From Trematomus loennbergii (taxonomy: Eukaryota; Chordata; Actinopteri; Perciformes; Nototheniidae): a DNA stretch of 64,000 nucleotides. Location of the stretch: the NCBI GenBank assembly GCA_012861695.1, contig JAAOOA010000027.1, positions 16,066,289 through 16,130,288 of the forward strand, given 5' to 3'. Of the stretch, positions 39,849-64,000 are shown in pieces. Below the pieces are notes generated by a model. The model was not told where the DNA came from. It searched no databases and worked only from the letters and a program-made list of their open reading frames with translations. Each line of letters begins with the position of its first letter. Positions within the stretch are counted from its first letter, which is position 1. The position numbers and the translations under genes were made by a program.

Positions 39849-42800
39849 GTGTGTATACATGCGCTTCACCCAGCATGCAGCCGTTTTATTATTACAAGTC
39901 ATCTGTTTGGAGTAGACGGCGATGAGGCAACATGCTTGAACTGATCTGTTATTGTGTACACGACCCACTCACTGGGAGCTGCGCGCATTATTTATCACCG
40001 AACACTTGAATTATGTTGCTTCTGAGCAAGTGGGGGCTCCGTCTCAACCCGCAGCACCCCCCTGTGATGTTTTTCTGCACATTTTGTTGCGATATCGTTG
40101 TATTTTTGTGGCTAACTAACATAAACCACGTGGTTCCGTGCACACCACGCTGCTACTCTGCTCCAGAGCGCACCCCTGCTCTATTTATCCTCAAATCACC
40201 TCCAGTGTCGCCTATAGGTGCTGTGATTTGCATAAGAAAAGATAACATAACACGAGCGAGTGTCATTCAGTGTGAAAGGGTCTAGTTTTGCCGCACACGT
40301 CGTGCGTGTTGCCGATTTGCTCAGAGCGATCCGAAGTTATTGTGGGTAGTGCGGCCATGCTTGTGGCTTGTGCTAAAAGTGATGAGGGGGTCTGGCGTGT
40401 GTTTCCTGTTTATGGCGCCGTTTTCGTTTACTTCTAATGTGAAAATATACATATAGTTTGTAAATTGCCCCCATTTGTCGTGGCGATAGTTTAAAGGGGG
40501 TTTATGTGTGTCTTGGTCGCGCTATCGAGTCACCTCCACTGCGTCTTTTCATCCCGCACCTCTGCCATGCTGCCTGCCGCATTGTTATAATGGCGGAGGA
40601 CACGAAAATCTGCTCGGAGCACGGAGCTGTTGTCGGGCGCTGTGCCGACTAAGGGGGTTTAATGGTTGGGCTTTTTTATACATTATCTCCCGTGTGTCCG
40701 GTAAATGGACATTCAGCGTTAGCGGGTAGGCAGGATAAAAAGTGGTGTTATTAATAAGGGGGTGTGTATGTCGCGGAAGGCCATCCATACGTCCGCAGCC
40801 TTGTTTGAAGAGGGAGGCGGAGTGATCTGCTGATGGATCTTAGCAGTGACGCGGGCAGTGTGGGATATGTAGTCCTGTTGTTCGTTTTCATTAATTCCTC
40901 ATTGTGAGTGCGGAGAATTGGTAAACAAAAGAGGAAAATCTACCTATAGAAAAGGGACATACTTTGTAACATAAGTATAAATACTTGCAAGTATTACGGT
41001 TAAAAATCATAAATGACTTCTGTTCAGTATGAATATTACAACTAAAATCAATTGCTGGCATACAAGTTGCAGTCTCATAACAATATTATTTGATCAACTA
41101 ATACTATTCCATTATATGTGGATGATTTAGTTTATAAAATATGAGAAATATTGTCGAAAAATGTGCAGACCTATTTCCTAGAGATGATGGTGATTTCTTT
41201 CAGCAAATTGTTTTTTGCTCGCGAAATGTCACATTAAAAAAAAAATGGATTATCAATACAATTTCAATATAACTTTCTGATTTCATTTTAATAATTCATC
41301 AACCAATCATGTGGATTTATTGTACTATTCAGCTGTATTTAGTTTCCTGGCACTATGACTCCTGTTTTAGGCTTCAATCCACATTGCTGGTACGTGTGCC
41401 TGTGTGTGTGCGCACACACTCCTTTTTCTCATCTGTGTCTGCACAATTGTTCCCAGTGTTTGCACTGAGGCAGCTGAGTCAGTACAGATAAGCGCTTGGC
41501 TAGAGAGGGTCCCAGAGATACTGAGCTCGATACAGAGGTTGTAAGAGGAAGTTCGCTCAGAATTTCCCCTCAACTGAAGCACAGCATAATGGCAGATCAT
41601 GTCGTTGGGGATACTAACAGGTTCAATGCTGCTCTTTTAACATCCCAACTGGAATTATCAGCAAAGGTGGTGCCACTGTAAAGATGTTTTACCATGTGTG
41701 TTGCTTGAAAGGTGTCCTGTAAAATGTCAGTCCTGCTTCAACAGGAAGAATTCTCCCTCCCTAAGACCTTTCACAATCTTAACATTATATTGCACAGCAT
41801 ACATATTAATGTGTCACTTAACACCTGGTAGAAAATGGCACAGTGATGGAAGAGCAGCCTTCAGCATGCATGAAAATATGGAATTTAACTTTATGATGAA
41901 CGCTTATGATGCTATAAATTAAATGAAAGTGTTTCACTGTATACCCTGGAAAGTAGTTATTAATCGACATAAAAATGAGCTCTAAAACGTAATGTTATTT
42001 TAAAACTGGGTGCATTAATAACAATTGGATAGCAATGTGTCATTCAAGGGTCGAGATCAAATATTTTGACTATCTCTTTCTTGCTGTCTTTGGATTTTGG
42101 TTGAAGTTCACTATGTATGTTTTATTTTGTCATTCTGTCCAACTAACCACTGCCCTTCTCTTCTCCTCCCGTAGTCTGGCCAACATTCCTCTGACCCCAG
42201 AAACAGCCCGGGACCAAGAGAGGCGAATTCGCAGAGAGATTGCCAACAGCAACGAACGTAGGCGTATGCAGAGCATCAATACTGGATTCCAGTCTCTTAA
42301 AACACTCATTCCACACAGTGATGGAGAGAAGCTCAGTAAGGTGGGTCATAAGAGAAGTTTGGGTTAGTTGAGGCATTATATGGAGCTGTAAGGTGCTGAA
42401 CTCAACTTTATTATTCTTCTCATTTCCCCAGGCTGCCATACTGCAACAGACAACGGATTACATTTTTGCTTTGGAGCAGGAGAAGACGCGGCTATTGCAG
42501 CAGAACAATCAGCTCAAACGAATCATACAGGTAAAAATTCACCGTGCCAAAGGTGAAAAGGCTTCATCGTGATTTCTGTCTTTCAGTATCATCAGTTTAT
42601 ATATTTATCTAAAATGGATATCTGATTTCTGTGTGCTCTCCCTAGGAGTTAAGTGGTTCCTCTCCCAAGAGGAGGCGTGCAGAGGAAAAAGATGAAGGGA
42701 TTGGCTCACCAGACATCCTGGAGGAGGAGAAGACTGAGGACTTAAGGAGGGAGATGATTGAGTTACGGCAGCAGCTGGAGAAAGAGCGCTCAGTCAGAAT

Positions 42801-45800
42801 GATGCTAGAAGATCAGGTAAAATGAACAACGGTTAACACAATTTCTGACTAAATCTGTGTCCAGACAAATACACTGGCCAACATAGTTCTGTGTGTTGCT
42901 AACTCACACTGTTATCCCCTGCGCTGTGTTTCAGATGCGTTCCCTGGATGCCCAGTTGTACCCAGAGAAGCTAAGGATACTCCCCGAGCAGGAGCCCCAG
43001 AACAAGAGCCTCGTCCATCTGCAGCAGCACAAGCTGGAGAGGGACCTTTCTCCAGACCACAGCCCACAGGTGGATACCATTCTTTATATGTGTGACTCAC
43101 ACATTAACTGTTGAATCCTTCTGAGCATTACCATGATGTAGTTACATTTTTGTAGTTAAGTTATCTTCCCTAAGTCTTATTTAAGAATATGTTTACACAT
43201 TTAATGCTGAAACAAAACATTTTGGAGCTAAAACAGGCATGGGGTATTTCTAGAAGTATTTTTCATTAAATATGTGCCATAGACATAGACACCAATAAAT
43301 CTGTCTCTGACTGAATGTGTAAAACATTTAATAATGTTAGGATTTATAACACTGACATATACAAACAAATCTAAACCAAACAATACCCTTGGTTGAAATG
43401 AGCCAAATATATGAATACTTACTGTAGGAATTATGTGTTTAACATAAACATATTTTTTTACCACATCAAGTAAGATCTGAACTTGATACACAGACAAACC
43501 TTGGTCTCCTTAATATATTTTTGAAAACCAGTGTTTATGTTGGCCTCTTTATTCTAAAATACAGTATGTCTGCTGGCTTCATATTCCCCTCCTCCTTCTT
43601 ATGTGTAGTTGTAAAATGTTTTGGTTTTCTTTGAATCAATGATGCATATTGCATTTACACAAATACTCCTGAAATAATCTCAGTGTACTGTGGATGTCAC
43701 ACTGACAGTCCCAAGTTAGAGCTGTCAGCAGCTAAGACACATTTACAGTGTGTTAAATGAGCAGCTCACAAGTCTTTCTGCCCGTCTTCCTGCCCTGACA
43801 GCGTCAGTGTCGTGTTTCTGGATGCTTACCCTAACTGAACATGATGCCAAATCAATTGGCATATGCTGTCTGCCCATCCACCTCCTGTGGCAGCTGGGCG
43901 TTGGTAGTGAAGACGATTGATACACTCTGCATTAGTCATGTGACTGTTTGTGACTCCCCAAGCGATATGACCCCTCAAGTCAATATTGCTATGAATAAAC
44001 AGAATTACCTCAGTAAAAATGAACTCTTACCCAATTGCATCTACATTTTTGTTTGGATCATGGTTCCAAAACAACTAAACCTCTTGTTTGCATGTCACAA
44101 TTTTACCTTACTGTATTATTGAAACTGGAAATAAAGGAAATATGTATGCATCAGACTTTTAATCAAAAACAAAATAGGCACATTTGTCAAAACTACATCT
44201 CACGGTTATAGGATGTTATTTCGAGTATCACTAACTTCAGACTTTGAGATGTGTCGAAAGTCCTGGAACAAGCTAATAGGTGCACCTTGAGGTTAACTAT
44301 GTTTGCGGTCTCAAACTAGCTTTGTCATTTTATACTTGGAGATAATTATTTTAAAAACTAAATATGTTTTAATTGCAAATTGTACAACTGCAGTTTCTGT
44401 GGCCTATACAGATCTATTTCATTTCAAGCTTGTTGGTCAAGCTCAGAGTGATCGAAAGCACCCTCAAAAGACAGAGGGACGAAACATATGGAAAGGACAA
44501 AAATGTGGTTGACTTATAGATTTTAACATCTGGCCTGGCTAATATTCAATATGCTGCCCAGCTGTTTTCTCAATTATGTGTGCAATAGTGCCTGTGCTAT
44601 TACTTTAATATACTCCTAACCATAATCATTTATTATCACAGTGCAGTGTGGAAAAGAGAGTATTTTAAAATGTTCCTCCTTTCTACCAGGTGTCTGCCCC
44701 CTCTACCCCCCCTGCCCCTACACATCATGCCACGGTCATCGTCCCTGCACCTGCCCAGCCTCCACAGCCCCATCATGTCACTGTGGTAACCATGGGCCAG
44801 ACATCAGTAATCAATACAGTGTCCACATCTCGGCAGAACCTGGACACCATTGTTCAAGTAAGACGAAAGTCAGACGCAGAATTAAAGGGCCCATGTCATG
44901 CTTTTCTGGTTATTACACGTCCCTGTGTGTGTTATGAAGGTTTTTATGCATGTAAACGGTCTGCAGAGTCAAAAACCCTCAAAGTACACCCTGTAGCGAG
45001 TAAAACTCTAACACAGAAAAGACCTGTCTATGCTGCCCCAAAACGCCTCGTTGGAGATTTCTCATTTTCCATTGTTTACTTCCTGGGTTCTGTGACGTGT
45101 GAACACCCAAATCAACAACAAATGACCGTATTGGCCCAAATGGACCAATCCGCGGAGCACCTCACACACCAGGATCCCTTGGCTAACTAACAGGGAGTCC
45201 CCCTTAGGCGCTTTCACACCGCAGTACTTTTCCCACAAAGGTTCATCAGAACTTAGTTCATGAGAACTCTTTAGTTCTCATGAACTAAGTACAGATCGCG
45301 TTCACACCGGAATAAGTCCCTGGGGGAGGATTAGGCAAATGAAGCCGCTGACGTCTCTTCTTCTGCTTTGGGTTTACTGGCAGGCCGCAAACAACTTCAC
45401 GGCGTATACTGCCACCCGGAGTCCCCGGCCGGAAGTCCCCGGAGTTGGGGACTGGCTTCAGAGTAAATCGCCAGAACGCCGACACCTCCTCATCTCCACC
45501 GCTCCCATGTTTTCTTTTGTGTTGCCATAAGTTAGTCTCTCTGCGTTTGTGCGCTGGGCTAATGCTAATACGGGGATAATAAAAATGGCGGCTTCACAAA
45601 ACGTTTTGGGAATTTTACGGGGCGTGGTTTGCAATCCGCCCAGCCAATCAGACATAGGAACCTTTTTCTCCCACGAAAGTCCCTGCTCTCTAGCAGGGAC
45701 GGAAAAGGGGGTAAAAAGATTCTCATGAACTAATTTTAGTTCCGGATTTTTTTGGTGTGAACGCAACGTATCGGAACTAAAGTGGGAAAAGTACTGCGGT

Positions 45801-46520
45801 GTGAACGCGCCTATTGACTTGCATAGAGCTCCCTGAACGCTGGTAATAGACGAGTTGGGATCGCGGAGAAAAGCTCTCCGCAGACCCATTCTCACAGCGT
45901 TCTAAACCTTTTTCTTACTCAATATCAAGCCACACTTATTGTTTTTATTTCGGCTGTGAGTGTTTGTGAGTGCTCAGGATGAGTTTAGCTTGTTCTCGCT
46001 GTATCGCCGACCCGGAAATCTGTCCGCTGCTTGCAGCAGCTGCGAGCAGCAACGAGCTCGCAGCGTCCCGACCAATCAGAGCACACTGGGCTCACAGGGA
46101 GGGGGCGGCAGGAGCTCCAACAAGCCGTTTAGGACAGAGAGTGAATACACATACTATACAGAGATGCTGTATGAGAAACCAATGCGATTTTGGAAAATTG
46201 CACAATTTAAATCTATTCTAGTAGACCTCAACAATGGAAATATGATCAGTAGAAATGGCCATGACATGGGACCTTTAAGACTAATTTCTTGTTGGAAATG
46301 TTCTGAGATATGAACACCAGAGGGTACTGTTGTCACTGACATCACTTTCGTCTTTCCCCAGGCAATCCAGCTCATCGAGGGCACCCAGGGGAAGGGTTGT
46401 GCCGGCGAGGAAGAGCAGCGGAGGGCGGTCATCGTCACTTCGGGTCGCGGCCTTTCTGACGCGGCAGGCTCAGACACGGCCTCAAACAGTGACGGGCCCG
46501 ATGACTGTTCACTCCCCTGA
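39760..46520 (+). CDS. tfap4: Transcription factor AP-4, bHLH leucine-zipper protein
   Basis: AP-4 is a nuclear bHLH-ZIP homodimer that binds CAGCTG E-boxes; in mammals it acts downstream of MYC in proliferation control and represses p21. Seven coding exons join in frame: 39760-39848, 42175-42340, 42432-42530, 42646-42816, 42935-43069, 44690-44857 and 46362-46520, giving 328 residues (human 338). The N-terminus MEYFMVPAQKVPSLQHFRK is nearly identical to mammals. The basic region RRIRREIANSNERRRMQSIN and helix-loop-helix span about residues 43-100, followed by zipper LEQEKTRLLQQNNQLKRIIQ, a KRRRAE basic patch, a second zipper from EDLRREMIELRQQLEKERS, the proline-rich APTHHATVIVPAP segment, and a short acidic SDTASNSD tail. 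The C-terminus is shorter than in mammals. All exons are intact. Intron 6 carries a nested MITE. Confidence 0.97.
40801..42174 (+). other. tfap4: tfap4 intron 1, distal part
   Basis: AT-rich intronic sequence; the proximal part (39849-40800) is CpG-rich and continues the promoter-associated island. No further exon or repeat was recognised. Confidence 0.5.
42175..42340 (+). CDS. tfap4: tfap4 coding exon 2 (basic region, helix 1)
   Basis: Encodes LANIPLTPETARDQERR through the DNA-contacting NERRRMQSIN helix and loop to DGEKLSK. The glutamate-arginine pair that reads E-box bases in bHLH proteins is present. Confidence 0.97.
42432..42530 (+). CDS. tfap4: tfap4 coding exon 3 (helix 2 and first zipper)
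   Basis: Thirty-three codons, AAILQQTTDYIFALEQEK to KRIIQ, continuing helix 2 into a leucine zipper. Confidence 0.97.
42646..42816 (+). CDS. tfap4: tfap4 coding exon 4
   Basis: Encodes ELSGSSPKRRRAEEKDEGIG and the second coiled-coil EDLRREMIELRQQLEKERS to EDQ. Confidence 0.97.
42935..43069 (+). CDS. tfap4: tfap4 coding exon 5
   Basis: Encodes MRSLDAQLYPEKLRILPEQ and a glutamine-poor version of the family's Q-rich segment; it is the most diverged exon relative to mammals. Confidence 0.93.
43070..44689 (+). other. tfap4: tfap4 intron 5
   Basis: AT-rich intron without recognised repeats or conserved coding sequence. Confidence 0.6.
44690..44857 (+). CDS. tfap4: tfap4 coding exon 6
   Basis: Encodes the proline/histidine-rich APTHHATVIVPAP region and the conserved VVTMGQTSVINTVSTSRQ to DTIVQ. 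Ends just 24 bases before the MITE insertion. Confidence 0.95.
44882..46278 (+). mobile_element. TTAA-type MITE in tfap4 intron 6, with a nested insertion
   Basis: Bounded by TTAA at 44882-44885 and 46275-46278, with terminal repeats AAAGGGCCCATGTCATG and, inverted, AAAGGTCCCATGTCATG. It spans 1397 bp, of which about 605 belong to a second element inserted inside it. It resembles the other TTAA-type elements of the window in organisation. Its open frames have no recognised domain. Confidence 0.75.
45207..45811. mobile_element. Second MITE nested in the intron 6 element
   Basis: A 605-bp element with inverted termini of about 29 bases, differing at one position (left GGCGCTTTCACACCGC, right the reverse complement of GGCGCGTTCACACCGC), flanked by TA dinucleotides. 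The inner sequence repeats GAACTAAGT-like words in both orientations, so the whole can fold on itself. No coding capacity. The TA flanks suggest a mariner-type or similar mobiliser, but this is not proven. Confidence 0.75.
46362..46520 (+). CDS. tfap4: tfap4 coding exon 7 and stop
   Basis: Encodes AIQLIEGTQ, the EEEQRRAVIV motif and a shortened acidic C-terminus, ending in TGA. Compared with mammals about ten residues are missing near the end. Confidence 0.93.
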   Translation, partial: AIQLIEGTQGKGCAGEEEQRRAVIVTSGRGLSDAAGSDTASNSDGPDDCSLP

Positions 46521-49290
46521 GTTATTCCCTGACGTCTCGCACGCCATACACTTCCGTACATGTACACACACACAAAGCCCAAGCAGAAAAGGGCTACAGG
46601 AGGCTTCACACCAACAGCACTCTTGTTCATTGGACATTATTAGGGCTGGTAGACAGATTGAAGCACTCGTTTTTGTTTTTGTTTCAGTACACTCTTACAT
46701 GTTTTACCGTGATAGTCAGCCTGAATATGTTTACACTTAGACACTCATACGAGCAGTCTCTTCTGCGTGTTTTTCTCTGCTTGTCTTAACATTCACTGCT
46801 TAGCCCCCTGATATCTCACAAACAAATAGATCACTGACTGATCTATGAATGCTTCGTAAAACTGGATACTAGAATGTCTGCTTAACATCACAATTAATCA
46901 CCATGACTGTTCTCTTTATTCGGCCCTGAAGTCATTTGACTGATCCGCAAAACAGGAGACAAAGTCGACGAAGAGCCCAACACCAGAGCATTTTAGTTTT
47001 AGATGAACCTCTTTTAAACCTTCTTCTCCGAGTTGTCTTGAGAGACACTGTGAGCTTACAAAGCTGTCTCATAGAATCACCTTCTTTAGGTTTCTGGATC
47101 TGAGAATATGATGTTTTGTGAAGTCTCCTTTTCAATATTTTGTTCCTCTAAGGCTCCCTCAGCCAGCAAATTAAGTGATTGTACTGGAAAAACACAATTG
47201 AAAAGCTGTTTTCATGGCTAACTGGTGCCCACAGAAAATGAAGCTCGGGAGGAGAGAGTGCGCTTACTGGTTCACAGCTCTTCTCTTTTTGTGTTTGACT
47301 GTTTGTTTGTTGCCATTTTTACTGGGCTGGGTTCCCAGTAATCCCACATATGTATTTGGCATGTTCTTCCTTTTGCTCATGGCCTGACAAAAAAAGATCA
47401 GTGCATTTCTTTTTTACACCCTCCCCCATTGAATTTAAAAGCACCTGGCTATAGGTAAATAAGCTAATCCGTGGGCACTCTTTAGTGATTTCCACTGGTG
47501 TATGTGTGTCCCATATAGCATTTTGAATCAGCAGTTATACCCCAGACTCTGGCAGTCTGCAACAGCACTGCAATTGCCTTGAAATGAAGGCATTTGATGT
47601 GTGTATGTGCACACAACACGCATATAAAACTGACATACAATCATTTCTTTGCTCAATCTTAAGGGCTGGTTTTATTAAGCCCTTAATAATGTAGTTAGCT
47701 GTCCTAATGTTAGGACATCTATCAAAGCAGTGTGTAATTGCCCTGTGAAATAGTTTGAATGTGCCATGGAGTTGACATATGCATATCCGTGCATAGATCA
47801 TATGTGCTTTTGCGTGCTTTATGTTTATCCTACCATGCTATTTACATGTTTCTGCTTAGATCATACTTTAAGCGTTTCTGCCTGGTGCTGTTGGTTTTCG
47901 GCGTTCAGACATGTAGCTTGGATAGAGGCAGCAGCTTGCCTTACTAATAGCCCGATGGTGCAGGGAGGCACTGTGAAGCCAGCCTTAACACAGCCATGGG
48001 GTCTGAGAGGCAAACCTGAACACTTGATCTGGGTCGCTTGGTGGCCGGTGGGATTGGTTTTCCTTTGCCTTCCCAAACAGGCTTGCAAACACCCAGGTGT
48101 GTTGGAATATACAGTGTATTTCTTCTTTTTGTTGTATTGTGTTTGCCACAAACCGGGCAGTTATACTTATTACATTCAAGCACTCCCCAGTTATTCAAAA
48201 TGTATCCGAATACTGACTGCTGGTTAGACTTACATGTAGATTTTCAACTGTTGGCCCGTTAGTGTTCTCTACTATAGCCAGATTTCTGATTCATTGGGGA
48301 AAAATTCCACAATGAAATGTTGACATTCCATACATTTTACACATTTTTCCCTATCAGGTTACTTTTCAAAAGTGAACCCTGGTGTCTTTAGAGATTACAT
48401 TTAGTGCTTTTGACATATCATGCTATTTTAGAATCGCATTTAGGGACAAACTCCTTATTAATATCCCCTGCATGAATGCATAGATGGAGCTTTGAACTGC
48501 TGGACAGATAATGTGTTCAATTGAACGCAACTCATCTATCATGATTTATGTCATGGAATTGCCCTTTAAAGAAATATTGATGTCAGCTGCACTAAAAAGA
48601 GCAACGTGTCTGTCAAATCGTGGGACTTCTCCCTGTCACTATGGGCAGGGGATTCCTATATGTTAAAAATGTGTTTTGCAAGCTTTGCTTTTTGTAGAGC
48701 CCGTGCTTTTTTTCTCTGAGTATTTGCATTTATTCGTTTTCTGCTGAAAACCAGAACTGTTTTATTTCCAAATGTGTTTTAAACTTTGTTCTGTGTGTTA
48801 GGAAATGTTAAGTGGACATATCAGATGAGTGGGGTGGGCCTGGGGATCATTAAATAGGGTCAACATTACAAAGCACTTACTGTACTATGGAGTCGGCCTC
48901 TTTCTTTTGTATAAAGGAGCTTCTCCTCAGATAAAGCTCTTGAGGTTATGAGTGAAAGCCGCACAGCTGTGTATCCCCTTCTCCTTCATGTCCAGACCTC
49001 CTACATCATTGTCCTGTTTGACCATCACATTTTTAGCAAAATCTTATTTAGCTGTCTTATTTTTTTCTATTTTCAATATATTTTGTACCCCGTTACACAT
49101 TTGATGGCTCCCTCATCTCCCTTTCCATTCGTCTGTTATCTGTATCTTTTTTTGTTAGACCTGTCAGTGCTTATGGTCGTCAAGAAGCTATTTCGTGTTT
49201 TTTTTTGTTTTGTTTTTTAAAGAAATGTTTTGGGGATAAAGAGGCTTGTGCCTTTGTAAAGACAGAATAATAAAGTTTGTACTTTGTTTT
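46521..49290 (+). other. tfap4: Probable tfap4 3' UTR
   Basis: After the stop there is no conserved frame. The first convincing poly(A) arrangement is AATAAA at 49269-49274 followed by a T/GT-rich tract, which would give a 3' UTR of about 2.8 kb. T-rich stretches at 49050-49220 precede it. Confidence 0.4.
49269..49274 (+). terminator. tfap4: Candidate tfap4 poly(A) signal
   Basis: AATAAA in a T-rich context with TTTGTTTTTT about 15 bases downstream and GTGTGTG beyond. Confidence 0.5.
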
Positions 49291-51250
49291 TTATGCATTG
49301 GGCTCCTAGTGTGTGACTTTGTTTCTCTCTTTAAGTCTTTGAAATAAGTGTTTCACTCCAGTTCTGAGTTGATAAAGGTTATTATAGCACGAATAATGAC
49401 ATAAGCAGCTGAATTTGTACCAGCTCCGGTTGTGGCTGGCCATCACTCAAGCAGTACAGTTGATGTCCAAGTGTCTATTCCTGATTGGTGGCTGCGATAT
49501 TAAAGCCCCACCTCCCTCTCTTGCTCAACAGCTCATCGCTAAATTAAGATCCACCACGTCCTGTGACAGTTCAAATGTACACAAGGGACAGTAGGTGGCA
49601 TCTCCTGCCATCATCCCCTGACATGCATTCATTCATTCCAGGCCTCATGTTCACACCCTCACACATTTATCCAGCAAGACCTCAGGTTTTTGTGTCCAGA
49701 GTAAATCATACCTACTTTTGTTTTGTTTCCTATAGCCTTGATAGGTAGAGAAAAACAACTTTTGAGGAGTTTGGAGAAATGGATAGCACAGATGTATTAA
49801 GGGGCATAATGTCAAATAAGAGTAGTTCTTAAGAGGGTATTTAGACACATCCAAAGCTCCACTGTAGTTTGTGTTAAAAGGTAAAGGTGGTACATAGTAC
49901 TTAAGAACCTAAGCACTATGTACTAACATAGATAACATATATCTCCCTTAAGTGAAGAGCCTTCTGTTTCTACATTTGTGACATAACGGTTGAAAAGTAT
50001 AGTCTTTTAACAATTGTCACTTGAAAACCATGTACATATTTAACAGCTTAACACCTGTTATATTCTGTGACTTTGTTTCATTGTCAGAAAAAACAAGAAA
50101 GCACATTTTACACACACTTTTTAAAGGCACACTACTGAATTCAGCGCCTGTCATAGTAATTAACAAAAGATCATTGTTTTAATTCATAAAAGCTCATCAA
50201 AAGCACAGATAAACAAATATTCATGCCAGTAGGGAAGTTTCTGATGATTAAGGCAGTTTTACGCACCAAAATGAACATGCTGTACTGTTTGGACACGCTG
50301 CCAGAGTCATTAGGGATGGACATGCTTGAGTGAGGAAGTCCTGCTATATTTGGGGATTCATTTATAGTTGAGATGTTTATTCCCTTGAATTGTGAGATTA
50401 TGTTCTGCACAGTGTGTCTGCTTGAGTGTGATAAAGCAGTAATCCGCCTAGCGTTTAGCTCGGATTCTGGGTTGACTCGGGGGTCTATATTTTCTAGACA
50501 TACCCTCTCTTCAGCTCTCATCCTTGCCTCTCTCACACAGTCCTATGATGATTACTTCCCAATCTGGCAGCGTTGTGTCTAAATTAACATTAAAAGTGTA
50601 TTACCTTGATGAACATTTCCTGAAAATTAGGGAGTTAAGGAGGTGAAGTTGTTACAGTCATTTGATCATTCTTTTTAGTTCCACAAAGCAGCAGCTAATT
50701 GTGAAATATGTGATTTTAGTTTTATACACAACGTCTGTTTTGGCCCTATAGAGTTTGCATTACTTATTTAGAGGAAGGTGATGTTCTTTTCCTGTGACTG
50801 GCCAGCTCACTGCACTGCTACACAGTCCATTTACCATTTACCATATTGCATGCTAGCAGCTAGCATGGCCCATTCTCCAAAGTCAACAAATCTGTCTTAA
50901 CCAACACCTCTTAAGCTTAATTGGTACACATGTTGATACCGATTCCTACTGAGTGGTATCAATCTTCTGATCTTACTCTATGCGAAAAAGAAAAAATAAC
51001 ATATATCCCAAATACGTTTTACTTTTAGGCCTCTAAAATTGCTGATTTCACACCAGTTTGCCTTTAATCCCATTCTATTAATGTCATCTTCTTAGAATTA
51101 TTGCTCATTTCAAACCATCCAGTCTATAAAACACAATTTCTTTAAAATGATCATCAGAAAGAAGTTGTGTTATTCAGCACTGACACGTTTAGCCAGGTCT
51201 TTGCGGAAATATTTGCAGAGGCCCAAGCTGCAACCCCTTTAAAAAGAAGT
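49291..51250. other. Intergenic spacer tfap4-srl
   Basis: No conserved frame on either strand. Two short perfect or near-perfect hairpins are present (49891-49922 and 50849-50867). Confidence 0.5.
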
Positions 51251-51407
51251 CAGCTGCTTGCACACGTAGAGGCCCTCACACACAGATCCCAGCCCCTTCA
51301 CCAGCTGGCCCTCTCTGTGCCCCTCCTCTTCAATCTGCATGCCCTTTAACCTTCCTGCCTTGGTATATATAGTCTGTGTGACTATCAGAGTTCTCCTGGC
51401 AGCCATC
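51251..51407 (+). promoter_or_regulatory. srl: srl promoter with TATA box and two E-boxes
   Basis: TATATATAG at 51364-51372 lies 36 bases upstream of the ATG, so the start site is expected near 51395 and the 5' UTR would be very short. Two CAGCTG E-boxes (51251-51256 and 51302-51307), the form favoured by MyoD-type myogenic factors, precede it. This fits a strongly tissue-specific muscle gene, though factor binding is inferred. Confidence 0.6.
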
Positions 51408-63688
<12,281 letters not shown>

Positions 63689-64000
63689 GGAAATCCAAAT
63701 AACTTGAGTGGGTGAAGTAAGAAGAGAAGGGGTCGGGTGGGAGCCACCCTTGCGTTTGTCAGAATGCCTGTATTGATGAAGAAGACAGAGGAGAAGGGAG
63801 ATTAGTGTTTGTTTTTTTCCTCAGGATAATATGGGGAGTTGCATTTAGGGACTGTATTAATGAGACAGATAAAGGGAGGGAAGGGTCATTGTTTGATAAG
63901 GCAGTTAAGGACACACATGCTGAAGAAATGAGAAAATGCCACTAATCACTGAGTTTTGTTAAAATATATGCCCTTCTCTCCCTTGTACAACCACAGCTTT
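63689..64000 (+). other. srl: srl 3' UTR, incomplete
   Basis: Non-coding sequence after the srl stop, purine-rich at first. No AATAAA is visible before the window ends, so the UTR continues beyond it. Confidence 0.7.

Noticed and set aside
44690..45190. 166-codon open frame extending tfap4 exon 6
   Set aside because: Real coding ends at the donor at 44857/44858; the extension reads into a MITE.
45458..45895. 145-codon minus-strand open frame
   Set aside because: Lies inside the nested MITE and shows no transposase motif.

Overview
This is a vertebrate nuclear window, most likely from a teleost fish and probably a percomorph. The evidence is split genes with GT-AG introns, abundant (CA)n microsatellites, several fish-type TTAA-flanked MITEs and hAT derivatives, and proteins that align closely with vertebrate orthologues. 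Four protein-coding genes can be read exon by exon: pam16 (+, 3106-7782), glis2 (-, coding 12396-16374, with a probable 5' UTR exon near 35 kb), tfap4 (+, 39760-46520) and srl, sarcalumenin (+, 51408-63688). The same four genes lie together in the same relative order and orientation on human chromosome 16p13.3 (from memory), so this is a conserved synteny block read in the opposite direction.

Layout. 1-2960 has no recognisable gene; a poly(A) signal at 2315 could end an upstream plus-strand gene (coro7 is expected from synteny). pam16 has five coding exons, the first holding only the ATG, and its introns carry three TTAA-type MITE copies and a LINE 3' end. pam16 and glis2 converge tail to tail around 8 kb. 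glis2 coding exons fill 12.4-16.4 kb; its long first intron (about 16.4-34.7 kb) holds CA repeats, an inverted second copy of a pam16-intron MITE, and a hAT element with an exact 8-bp target duplication. glis2 and tfap4 are head to head; the interval has a second hAT element and a dense cluster of CAGCTG E-boxes just upstream of and within the tfap4 5' region. tfap4 has seven coding exons, with a MITE-inside-MITE nest in its sixth intron. srl has a TATA-box promoter, a 7.9-kb first intron and six coding exons, and its 3' UTR runs to the window end.

The genes do not form one pathway: pam16 is a mitochondrial protein-import subunit, glis2 and tfap4 are DNA-binding transcription factors, and srl is a sarcoplasmic-reticulum lumenal GTPase-like glycoprotein of muscle. 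No previously undescribed biological system is evident.

The most important annotation caveat is a set of single-base indels in otherwise conserved exons: three places in glis2 (a deletion in exon 4, a deletion in exon 6, a compensating pair in exon 2) and one in srl exon 5. I read these as draft-assembly errors, not pseudogenes. The most interesting regulatory observation is eight CAGCTG hexamers, the known AP-4 recognition site, in about 1 kb at the tfap4 promoter and 5' UTR.
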